Assembly: GCF_943193005.1 (NCBI RefSeq)
Contig: NZ_CALPCH010000017.1
Coordinates: 1-50,858 of the forward strand
DNA length: 50,858 nucleotides
Direction: 5' to 3'
Source: Pumilibacter intestinalis
GTDB lineage: Bacteria > Bacillota > Clostridia > Christensenellales > Pumilibacteraceae
Below, one piece after another: positions 17,037-25,204 of this stretch (position 1 is the stretch's first letter; the number at the start of each line of letters is the position of its first letter). Position numbers and translations under genes: made by a program. A model generated the notes under the pieces. The model was given only the letters and a program-made list of their open reading frames with translations. It did no database searches and was not told where the DNA came from.

Positions 17037-18890
17037 TTATTTTATCCTATAGGTATAAGATAACCGTCCCAAGGGCGCGCAATCGCCGTGCACATAGTAA
17101 TCCATTATATTTGCGGTTTCGGCTACATTATCCGCCACCTTAAACCGCAACACGCTCGCGCCCGTAGCCGCAATATCGCGGCGACTGATTTTTACCGTAA
17201 GCGTGCGCCCGCTTAGTTTGAGCGTTGCGCTCGCCTCCGCGGACGAACTGCCGTCCGCTTTCAATCTTTCCACATACGTACTGTTGCCTATAACAGTACG
17301 GTTTACCACAAACCGATAACCGTTCCAGTTATCGCCCGTCGCGCCGTCTACCTCTATAAACAAATTCATCCAGTTTCGCACGTTCGCTTCGGGAGCGGTG
17401 ATTTTATCCGCGCACTCGATTCTGAAATACACGTATTCGTCGTCGTGCGCAACGCGTATGCTCTTGATATCGTTGGGGCTTTCGGGCACCGTATACGGTT
17501 CTTTGAGAGTTGTGTTGGCACTGCGGTAATTGCGAGCCGCCGTATCGCCCGCCATATCCACATAACATGCCGTTGCGTTCCATTGCGCCGAGTCGCCGCT
17601 GAGGTCTATGCGCCGAACAGTAAACTCGTCGGGAGCTACGCCCGCTTTGGCTTTGAACCTACGAATATTTTGCGCAGTTTGCAAATAGAAATTGTCGCCG
17701 TAGCCGCCTTTCATCATCTCGGTGTCGCGACTGAATTCCTTATTAAACAAATCCACGAAATACGCCGAACTCCGCCCCTGTCCCTTCGGCTGTTTTTGTG
17801 CAATCCACTCGTTCCAGCCGGTAACGAACACGTTGTTTACCGCATTTCCTGCCGAAATCGCGTTTTGCCATTGTCCCGCAAAGTTCGCGCCGCTGTCTAC
17901 CGCCGCCGCGTCGTTGCCGCGCTCCGAGCTCCACCCGCGCCCGCGGCCTCTCGTGCGGTTGTTTTCGAGCACCGCGTCGCTGAACGCGCCCGAGGTGTGT
18001 TGCGCCACGGATACGCTCATAATGCCGTTATGGTTATACTGCTCGCCGTCCGCCCAACTCATCCAGGGCATGCCGTTGTCGAAATTCGCGCCTTCGTTGG
18101 GCCACTGCGCGTCCTTTAAGTAAAAGAACTCTTTTATCTCCGCACTGCAATCCGCAAAGTTCGGCTCTTTGTCGCCCAAGCCAGACCGCCGCGCCGCTAT
18201 CCAGGGCTTGCCCTGCGCGTTTGCGTTGTTCGTATCGGCAAATCGATACCAAAGCGATTTGTACTTGTCGCCGTTTTCGGTGCCCGGCTTGTAGTAACCG
18301 TTATACAACGCAGTCACCGTTTCTTTGGTTTTCGCATTGCAGTAAAACGCAAGTTTGGGCACGGGATATCCCGCTTGTTGCAACTCGAGCGCAACGGGCA
18401 AAATGCTGTCGAGCACGTTTTCATACAGTATGGCGTTTGTCACGTCGAAGAAAATGTAATCTATGCCCGCGTTCATAAAAAGTTCCAAATGCTTGCGGAA
18501 CACCCACGGGTCGGCGCTGTGGTAATAGCCGTATAAAGGTTCGCTCCAGTAGTGAAACGCGCCGATATCGGTATTCGCCTTTATTGTAGCCAAGTCCATT
18601 TTAGAAAGGTCGAAATCAGCCGCCGCCGAACCGCTCCACAAAAAGTAGAATATGCCTACCTGCTTGCTTTCGTCCAATTCGCCCGCGGCGTCGTAAAACC
18701 GTCCGAGCGCGTCGGTTGCGGAAATGTTCCTCTGAGTAAAGCGCACTTTGTGCTCGAAGTCGGTATCGTCGGGCGCGTCCGTCCCCGGCGGCGTATTCGT
18801 TTCGTTTTCGCCGCTCGGCGAGTCCCTGCACCCGCAGGCAAACACCCCCAAAACCACAGCCAACAACAACATGAAAATCTTTTTCAACAT
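17037..18890 (-). CDS. GH99/GH71-like secreted glycosidase lipoprotein (paralog B)
   Basis: A 617-residue lipoprotein (ACGC, Cys21). Core motifs match the other paralogs: VGIFYFLWSG, SEPLYGYYHSADPWVFRKHL, GIDYIFFDVTNA, and VTGWNEWIAQKQPKG with WNEW at about 359-362. The CBM9/DOMON-like end (about 450-617) finishes GDCAPLGRLSYTY. It starts 17 bases after the GH1 stop and is followed 19 bases later by the Big_2 surface protein. Expected to cut the target polysaccharide outside the membrane. Confidence 0.75.
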   Translation of the reverse strand: MLKKIFMLLLAVVLGVFACGCRDSPSGENETNTPPGTDAPDDTDFEHKVRFTQRNISATDALGRFYDAAGELDESKQVGIFYFLWSGSAAADFDLSKMDLATIKANTDIGAFHYWSEPLYGYYHSADPWVFRKHLELFMNAGIDYIFFDVTNAILYENVLDSILPVALELQQAGYPVPKLAFYCNAKTKETVTALYNGYYKPGTENGDKYKSLWYRFADTNNANAQGKPWIAARRSGLGDKEPNFADCSAEIKEFFYLKDAQWPNEGANFDNGMPWMSWADGEQYNHNGIMSVSVAQHTSGAFSDAVLENNRTRGRGRGWSSERGNDAAAVDSGANFAGQWQNAISAGNAVNNVFVTGWNEWIAQKQPKGQGRSSAYFVDLFNKEFSRDTEMMKGGYGDNFYLQTAQNIRRFKAKAGVAPDEFTVRRIDLSGDSAQWNATACYVDMAGDTAARNYRSANTTLKEPYTVPESPNDIKSIRVAHDDEYVYFRIECADKITAPEANVRNWMNLFIEVDGATGDNWNGYRFVVNRTVIGNSTYVERLKADGSSSAEASATLKLSGRTLTVKISRRDIAATGASVLRFKVADNVAETANIMDYYVHGDCAPLGRLSYTYRIK

Positions 18891-18907
18891 ACCGTACCTC
18901 CTTTAGG

Positions 18908-20251
18908 TTATTTTCGTTGCGCAAACATATCGCGCAAATAGTAATACGAGGATTTGGGCGTTCGGGCAAAAGTTTTGTAATCTACATAGGTAATGCCGAA
19001 CCGTTGCGAATACCCGCTCAGCCACTCGAAATTATCCAATAAGCTCCAAACAAAGTATCCGCGCAAATCTATGCCCGCCGCTTCGGCGCGGTGCAACTCA
19101 TGCAATATGCGCCTAAAATATTCCACTCGCGGCTCGTCATGCACGCCGCCGTCCGCCGAAGGCACGTCGTGGCACGCCATGCCGTTTTCGGTTATCATAA
19201 TGGGCTTACGGTACCGCTCTTGCAAGAATTTGAGCAACCAAAACAGCCCGTTCGTATCCATTGCCCAGCCCGTTTGCATCATGGGGTATCCTTGCGGTCG
19301 GCGCACCTCCTCCGCCTCGCCGCGCTCGTTCCACCCCACGGGAAAGCCGCTGTAATGGTTCATGCAGCAGTAGTCGGTGTTGCCGCGAATGCGTTTCATA
19401 TCGCCGTCGCGTATGGTGTGCTCCGCTTCCCAAGCAAACCGCTCGTAAAACTCCTTTGGATAATCGCCGAGAAACACGGGGTCGAACACGTTAACGCAGT
19501 TCCACACGTAATCGCACGCAAAAGTCTTTTCCCGCGCTTTCTCGATAAGCGCGCTATCGTTCTCGTCCGCGGGATACGGCGCGTCGCCGCAGTTAACTAT
19601 AGCCGTGCGCTTGCCTTGGGCATGCAGATACCGCGCCGAATCGCCGTGCGCAAGCAGTAAGTTGTGCAAGGCGGGAAAACTGCCGCCGTTGCCGAATTTG
19701 CAGCCCGGTGCGAACGTGCCCAAGCCGTAGCCCGCGCCCACCACCGAAAGAGGCTCGTTAAACGTAAAGTACAAGTTTACGTCGCTACCAAGCTCTTTTG
19801 CAACGAGCGCGGCGTAGTCGGTAAACCAAGCGGCAAAGTCGCGGTTCATGAGCCCGCCCTTGAGCGAAAGCTCGTACGGCAAATCCCAATGGTACAGCGT
19901 TACGCACGGCTCTATGCCGTTATCTCGCAAAGTTGCCGCAAGCCGTTTGTAGTAATCCATGCCCTTGCGGTTCACGCGCCCCGTTCCCTCGGGCAACACC
20001 CGCGGCCAAGATATCGAAAACCTGTACGCGTCCGCGCCCAAGCCTTTCAGCAGGGCTACGTCCTGTTGCCACAGTTCGTAAGAGTTGCAAGCCCCGCTCC
20101 CGTCCGCTCCGTTAAACACGGTATCGGTATGGCGGCAAAACACGTCCCACACCGACAGCCCTTTGCCGTCCGCGTTCGCGCCGCCCTCGATTTGAAAAGC
20201 CGCCGTTGCCGCGCCGAACATAAAATCTTCGGAAAATAAGTTTTCTCGCAT
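18908..20251 (-). CDS. GH1 beta-glycosidase, cytoplasmic
   Basis: A 447-residue enzyme of normal GH1 length with no signal peptide. It shows the N-terminal FMFGAATAAFQIEGG, the acid/base Glu166 in TFNEP, the nucleophile Glu355 in ITENG, and SLLDNFEWLSGYSQRFG near the end. GH1 enzymes remove terminal beta-glucosyl, galactosyl or similar units, and it uses plain sugars rather than 6-phosphosugars if judged by the ABC context. Its ATG follows the GH94 stop by one base, so the two are coupled and likely work on the same imported oligosaccharide. Confidence 0.93.
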   Translation of the reverse strand: MRENLFSEDFMFGAATAAFQIEGGANADGKGLSVWDVFCRHTDTVFNGADGSGACNSYELWQQDVALLKGLGADAYRFSISWPRVLPEGTGRVNRKGMDYYKRLAATLRDNGIEPCVTLYHWDLPYELSLKGGLMNRDFAAWFTDYAALVAKELGSDVNLYFTFNEPLSVVGAGYGLGTFAPGCKFGNGGSFPALHNLLLAHGDSARYLHAQGKRTAIVNCGDAPYPADENDSALIEKAREKTFACDYVWNCVNVFDPVFLGDYPKEFYERFAWEAEHTIRDGDMKRIRGNTDYCCMNHYSGFPVGWNERGEAEEVRRPQGYPMMQTGWAMDTNGLFWLLKFLQERYRKPIMITENGMACHDVPSADGGVHDEPRVEYFRRILHELHRAEAAGIDLRGYFVWSLLDNFEWLSGYSQRFGITYVDYKTFARTPKSSYYYLRDMFAQRK

Positions 20252-20252
20252 G

Positions 20253-22544
20253 CTATGCCCTCTCCTTTTCCAATCGCACCGTAACGGTATGTTCGCCGCC
20301 GTCCGTCAGCATTGCCGACGGTATCGTATCGCCCGAAATTTCCTTTCCGTCTACCGCTATCCGCACGGCGTTGCCGCCCGCGCGGGTTATCGTTATATGC
20401 ACTTTATGCCCGCGATACGGGCGTTCGGCGGTTACGGTATGCCAGCTTTCGGGCAGGCACGGCGATATGCGCAAGCCGAGCCAGTCGCCGCGTATTCCCA
20501 AAATACCCTCGTAATAGCACCTAAGCCCCCAAGCCGACGTGCCCGTTTGCCACGACGAAGCCACTTTGCCGTCTACAGAAGGGTGCTTTAAGTAGCAGTT
20601 GGCAAACACATACGGCTCGAGCTCGGAATGTTCGCTCGGATTAGCCTTGCCGTTCGGCAAAATGCTCAACAGAGTTTGCACGGCTTTGTCGCCGCGCCCC
20701 AAAGCGCAATCCGCCATAACCTTAAAGCAACCCGCATGATTGTATATTCCGCCGTTTTCGTACACTCCCGCAAGCATGCCGCTCATGCGCCCCACCGTTT
20801 CGTCGTAATGCGGATAGGGCGGCACGCACATGGGAACGCCCTGCGGCGTTTCGCGCAAGTCCACCGCTTGCAACAGCCGCGGCAACCGCTCGGGCGGAAC
20901 TATGCCCGCAAGTATTGCCCAGCTTTGCGGATTAAAATAGAACGCGCCGCCCTCGCAGTCTTTATCGCCCACCGTGCCGAATTCGGAAAACGCCCGCACG
21001 TAGTAGTCGCCGTTCCATGCCGCTAAGTTTATCTTTTCCGCCAAAGCCGCCTTTTTCGCTCGCAGAGATTTCGCCCTTTCGCCGTAGCCGAGATAGTCGA
21101 ACAAGTCCGCCGCCTCGCCGAACAAGTAGCACACGCACATGCCCATAAACACCGTTTCGGCGTTTTCGTCGGGTATGTTTAACGCGTCGTTCCAATCGGC
21201 GTGATATATTTTGGGCAGTCCGTGTTTGCCGTAATGCTTTTCGTCCTCGTACCAGCGCAGTCCCGCCTTTATGTGTTCGAGCACGCTCGCCTTGCCGCCG
21301 TCTAACCAAGCGAACCGCTCTTGCAAAAACGCAGTATCGCCCGTTTCCCGCACGTACGCTATTACCGCTATAGTCAACCAAAACGCAGGGTCGGAATAAA
21401 GTTTGGTTTCCACAACCGGATACCACAGCAAAACGGCGTGCCCGTCGCTGTATTGGTGCTCCAAACATTCTATAACGGTGCGCCGCGCGTTCTCGGGCGC
21501 AAAGTGCAATAAGGCTACGGCAAGTTGCGCGTTGTCGCGCACCGCCTTTTTGCCTATGCAACAGTATTCCACTTGCTTTTGCGCCCAGCGGTTGAGCACG
21601 GTGTTTATTTGCTCGCTCGGCGACAAAGTGCCGAGTTCGCCGTACGCCCGCTTGCTGTTTTGCCGCACGGCGTTAAACAACTCGGGCAATCGGGGAAACA
21701 GATTTCTCGTAAACGCCGTAAGCGTTTGCCTGTTTTGCGTAAATCCCAAAACGTAATACACCGTTTGCCGAGAGCGGGGCGGCAACGTGAGCGAGTTTTC
21801 CAATATTCCGCAACGCTCGCGCACCGTAGCCATGCTTCCGCTTAAGTGTTTGCGCTCGCGCAGCACGCGCGGCGCGGCAAAGCCGCCGCACAAACCCGTA
21901 AAATCGTCCGCATTGCCGCACACGCCCCGCAACTCGGCGGTAGCGGCTATAAATCCGCTCTTTTCCGCCATGCCGCCGTACGGATTTTGCGAGGCGCACA
22001 GCACGGCATGCGACTCGGGCACGTACTCGGTTGCCGAAGTTGTGGGCGCGTTGTAATAAAACGGCATGGGATAGCCGCCCAAATCGAACAGCGTGCAGGC
22101 AAACAAATCTATACGCCGCGTTTTTTCGGAAGCATTTTGAACCGTTACTTCCCACATTTCGCACAGCTCGCTCGGGTGCACCGCGTAGTCTACGCGCACC
22201 TCTATGCCGTACTTTTGCGCTTCCACGCGGCTGAAAAGTTGCGCGTGCGTGCACGAAAATTTGTCGGGCAAAATACCGCACGGATATCCGCCGGGCGTAA
22301 AGTAATCGCCCGTATCTTCGTCGCGCACGTACAGCGCCGACGATTTCTCGGCATTGAGTCGAATAAGCTCGCTGCTTTCGGTAACCCGCCGCGCCGCAGT
22401 AACGCCCGTGTGCGTTACAGTTGCCTGATAGCCGCCGTCGTTCCAAAGCACGTTGAGCCAATCCTTGCCCGTTTCGAGCTCGGCTATAGTGTACGCGCCT
22501 ATATCGCTTGCGCCGCTATTTAATTGTGAGTCCTGTTTTTTCAT
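20253..22544 (-). CDS. GH94 glycoside phosphorylase
   Basis: A 763-residue cytoplasmic enzyme of the cellobiose/chitobiose phosphorylase family. An N-terminal beta-sandwich includes NDGGYQ and ALYVRDEDTGDYFTPGGYP; the (alpha/alpha)6 barrel contains IYHADWNDALN, whose WND Asp (about 453) is the family's catalytic acid; GGIYNHAGCF and the C-terminal PYRGHKVHITI are also typical. Phosphorolysis of a beta-linked disaccharide or oligosaccharide would give a sugar 1-phosphate and save ATP. The acceptor/donor specificity cannot be read from sequence. ATG at 22544 is preferred to the GTG two codons earlier. Confidence 0.9.
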   Translation of the reverse strand: MKKQDSQLNSGASDIGAYTIAELETGKDWLNVLWNDGGYQATVTHTGVTAARRVTESSELIRLNAEKSSALYVRDEDTGDYFTPGGYPCGILPDKFSCTHAQLFSRVEAQKYGIEVRVDYAVHPSELCEMWEVTVQNASEKTRRIDLFACTLFDLGGYPMPFYYNAPTTSATEYVPESHAVLCASQNPYGGMAEKSGFIAATAELRGVCGNADDFTGLCGGFAAPRVLRERKHLSGSMATVRERCGILENSLTLPPRSRQTVYYVLGFTQNRQTLTAFTRNLFPRLPELFNAVRQNSKRAYGELGTLSPSEQINTVLNRWAQKQVEYCCIGKKAVRDNAQLAVALLHFAPENARRTVIECLEHQYSDGHAVLLWYPVVETKLYSDPAFWLTIAVIAYVRETGDTAFLQERFAWLDGGKASVLEHIKAGLRWYEDEKHYGKHGLPKIYHADWNDALNIPDENAETVFMGMCVCYLFGEAADLFDYLGYGERAKSLRAKKAALAEKINLAAWNGDYYVRAFSEFGTVGDKDCEGGAFYFNPQSWAILAGIVPPERLPRLLQAVDLRETPQGVPMCVPPYPHYDETVGRMSGMLAGVYENGGIYNHAGCFKVMADCALGRGDKAVQTLLSILPNGKANPSEHSELEPYVFANCYLKHPSVDGKVASSWQTGTSAWGLRCYYEGILGIRGDWLGLRISPCLPESWHTVTAERPYRGHKVHITITRAGGNAVRIAVDGKEISGDTIPSAMLTDGGEHTVTVRLEKERA

Positions 22545-22569
22545 GCTCACCCCAGTATCCGTATTCCGC

Positions 22570-24285
22570 TTACTGTTTGGACTTAAACGGAGTAATTGTG
22601 TAATAGTCGGTTATGTTGTCGGGCGTTTGCACTTTCAAATACTTGTAATCCGCCCACTTGGCAAATCCCGAACGCACGTGCCCGAACAGTTGCGAGCCGA
22701 ACGCATTCCACCCTTTTGTTTCGGCGGGGCTTAAGTAGTCGCGCAGAGTTTGCAAAAATTTGTCGCGCACCGTGCCGCCCTCCGACGAAAGAATGGTGTT
22801 GTTGTAGCCCATGCCCATTTCGAAATAGGGATTATCCACGCAAATGCCGAAATCGGTAACCCGCGTGTCTATAACTATGTTTTCGGGCAAAGCGAAATCG
22901 TTTACCAAAATTTTCAGCGGGCAAACAATACCGCGCTCCGAGTAGTAGGAATAATACTCCTCCATGCCCTGCGGCGAATACCAAAACTGCATGAAATCCA
23001 CCGCCAAATCGGTACGCTTTTTGTTGTTGCGATTTATTATGCCCATGGGGTGGTGATTGGGTCCGCCGTAGGTGCGCACCGTTTGCGAGGCGGGCGCGCC
23101 GCCCTCTACGCTCGCGTTATCGGGCATGGCGGGCAGTGCGAACCAACCCAAGTAATCGCCGAGTTTGTCTGTGGGTATCATATCGGTTGCTATTTCGCCG
23201 TTGGCTTTAAGCACCGAGCCTATAGCCGACTGAAAGTCGCTCAAATAATCCAAACGGTTCACGAACAAAACGCAGGTTTCCGCTTTGCCGAACTTGTTAT
23301 CCTCGGTTAGCTCGGTGAGCACGCCGTTGTGGAAAAAGTTGCGTATCGTGGAACTGTTGTACGTTTCCGACGAGTACGAAAGCAACTCCTTGAAATTAGT
23401 CATCATATCGGCGAAACGCGCCGATTTGGGATTGTATTCGTCGGTATTGAAATAGGCGTTTATGAGCCGCGACATATTGTACGTGTAGCCGCTTCGCGCG
23501 TCCACCTCGGGATTTGACGGGTCGTATTCCCACACCGAGTCTATGCTGTCTATGTAGCTGTAATCGCCGTCTTGCGAATGCACCTCGTCTATGATATCGC
23601 GGAAGTACTGGTCCATGTACATTTGCAAAACCATGCCCGACATAATGCCGCCTATGCCCGACTTGTCGTAATTGAGTCCGAGCGGCGCGGTATAGCCCTT
23701 TTCCTTTGCCGAGCGCAACAGCTCCGTCATCTCCGCCCAGTTCTTCGGCTCTTCCCAACCGTTGGTTTCAAACAACTGCTTGCTGTAATACACCGCAACG
23801 TAATTGCTTTCAAACGACAGGTTGGGAACGGTGTAACCGTTTTCTTCCACGCGGCGAGCTTCCTCCGACAGCATTGTAGACCACACGGGATACTGCCCGT
23901 TGGCGTTGGGCGTGCCGTAAGGATTGCGGCGGCGCAAATAGGGCGTAAAATCCACTATCTTATCCGTGCCGTAATACTGGCTTACCACGTTTACCTGCAC
24001 GATATCTATATCCGATTCTTCGGGGGCTAAAATTATGCCTTCAACCGCCTGCTCGTAAGAGTCGCCGCCGTTGGTTATATTTATGGTGGTTTGCGGGTGC
24101 AAGCGGCGGTAAGCGTTTTTCACGTACGTAAGCGCGTTGGTTGCATAGGTATCGAAGGGCACGAAGATGTTTATGGTGCCGTTATACATATCGTCGTTTT
24201 GCTCTTTGTCCGAGTTGCACCCCGCAACTGCGAAAGCCATAACCGCACACAGCAAGCACGCGCACAGTTTGTTGAGTTTTTTCAT
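22570..24285 (-). CDS. Extracellular sugar-binding lipoprotein of the second importer
   Basis: A 571-residue lipoprotein (VAGC lipobox, Cys about 23), larger than usual family 1 binding proteins, like those handling long oligosaccharides. Patterns include TINIFVPFDTYATNALTYVK at the N-terminal lobe and AVDFMQFWYSPQGMEEYY near the end, typical of the extracellular sugar-binding family. Start at MKKLN with AAGGAGG before it; upstream in-frame codons overlap the permease gene. It lies 13 bases after the MalG-type stop. It delivers ligand to the permeases at 24299 and 25191. Confidence 0.88.
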   Translation of the reverse strand: MKKLNKLCACLLCAVMAFAVAGCNSDKEQNDDMYNGTINIFVPFDTYATNALTYVKNAYRRLHPQTTINITNGGDSYEQAVEGIILAPEESDIDIVQVNVVSQYYGTDKIVDFTPYLRRRNPYGTPNANGQYPVWSTMLSEEARRVEENGYTVPNLSFESNYVAVYYSKQLFETNGWEEPKNWAEMTELLRSAKEKGYTAPLGLNYDKSGIGGIMSGMVLQMYMDQYFRDIIDEVHSQDGDYSYIDSIDSVWEYDPSNPEVDARSGYTYNMSRLINAYFNTDEYNPKSARFADMMTNFKELLSYSSETYNSSTIRNFFHNGVLTELTEDNKFGKAETCVLFVNRLDYLSDFQSAIGSVLKANGEIATDMIPTDKLGDYLGWFALPAMPDNASVEGGAPASQTVRTYGGPNHHPMGIINRNNKKRTDLAVDFMQFWYSPQGMEEYYSYYSERGIVCPLKILVNDFALPENIVIDTRVTDFGICVDNPYFEMGMGYNNTILSSEGGTVRDKFLQTLRDYLSPAETKGWNAFGSQLFGHVRSGFAKWADYKYLKVQTPDNITDYYTITPFKSKQ

Positions 24286-24298
24286 TGTTTTATCCTCC

Positions 24299-25204
24299 TT
24301 AATATTTGAGTCCCGCCGCAAATTCGCCCGAAATGGAGAATTTAAGGCTCACCGAAGTGGCAATTATAAGCGGTATGCCGCTTAGCAAATACAGCGCGTA
24401 GCCAGCGCCCTTTGCCTCCGTGCCCGCTCGGTTGGCGAGTTCCTGAAGCACGGGCATCAACGTGGCGCGTTCGGGTTTGCCCACAAACATCATCATCGGC
24501 CACAGGTAATCGTTGTATATGGCGGAAAAAATGCCTATGGACTGTACCATGATTATCCCCACGGACAGCGGCAAACAAATTTTGAAGAACATGCGGAAAT
24601 CCCCCGCGCCGTCGATACGCGCGGCGTCGTAGATATCTTCGGGCTGTTGCGCCATAAACGTGCGGTACAAAAATATCGAGCCTATTTGGTTGCCCGCCAA
24701 ATACGGGAAGTACAGCGCCCAATACGTGCCGAACAGTCCCATATTAACGATATTTAGGTACTGCGCCGTGAGATACACAATGCCCGGGCACATGGTGGGT
24801 ATTATGATACAGTAAAACAATACGTTTCGCCCCGGGAATTTTTTGCGCACGAATATGTACGCCGTGTAGGTGCTCAAAAGCGTTACCGACACGGTGGAAA
24901 CCACGTCTATCCACAGCGTGTTGAACATGTTGCCCAAAATCTCGTTGAAAGCGTAGGTGTAATTCTTAAAGGCAAGACTCGTGGGAAGCGCCCAAATGTT
25001 TTGCGTAACGAAATCGGCGTTCGGTTTAAGCGAGAGCATCACGGTAACGAGCACGGGCAAAATAACCAACAGCGTGCTGAATACCAAAAAGACTATAAGC
25101 ACCGTTTGCGCAGGCCATGCCTCTATGCCGCTTCTGTGGCGGCGACGCCGTTTAATGGTAAGATACAGCCCCGAGGGCGTTGCGATTGCATTATTCCGCA
25201 GCAT
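24299..25204 (-). CDS. Carbohydrate ABC transporter permease, MalG-type (second importer)
   Basis: A 301-residue CUT1 permease with six membrane segments and the EAA loop QPEDIYDAARIDGAGDFRMF. The Arg-rich KRRRRHRS before the first helix fits a cytoplasmic N-terminus. It overlaps the propeller-permease gene by 14 bases. It pairs with the fusion protein encoded at 25191-27212. Confidence 0.9.
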   Translation of the reverse strand: MLRNNAIATPSGLYLTIKRRRRHRSGIEAWPAQTVLIVFLVFSTLLVILPVLVTVMLSLKPNADFVTQNIWALPTSLAFKNYTYAFNEILGNMFNTLWIDVVSTVSVTLLSTYTAYIFVRKKFPGRNVLFYCIIIPTMCPGIVYLTAQYLNIVNMGLFGTYWALYFPYLAGNQIGSIFLYRTFMAQQPEDIYDAARIDGAGDFRMFFKICLPLSVGIIMVQSIGIFSAIYNDYLWPMMMFVGKPERATLMPVLQELANRAGTEAKGAGYALYLLSGIPLIIATSVSLKFSISGEFAAGLKY

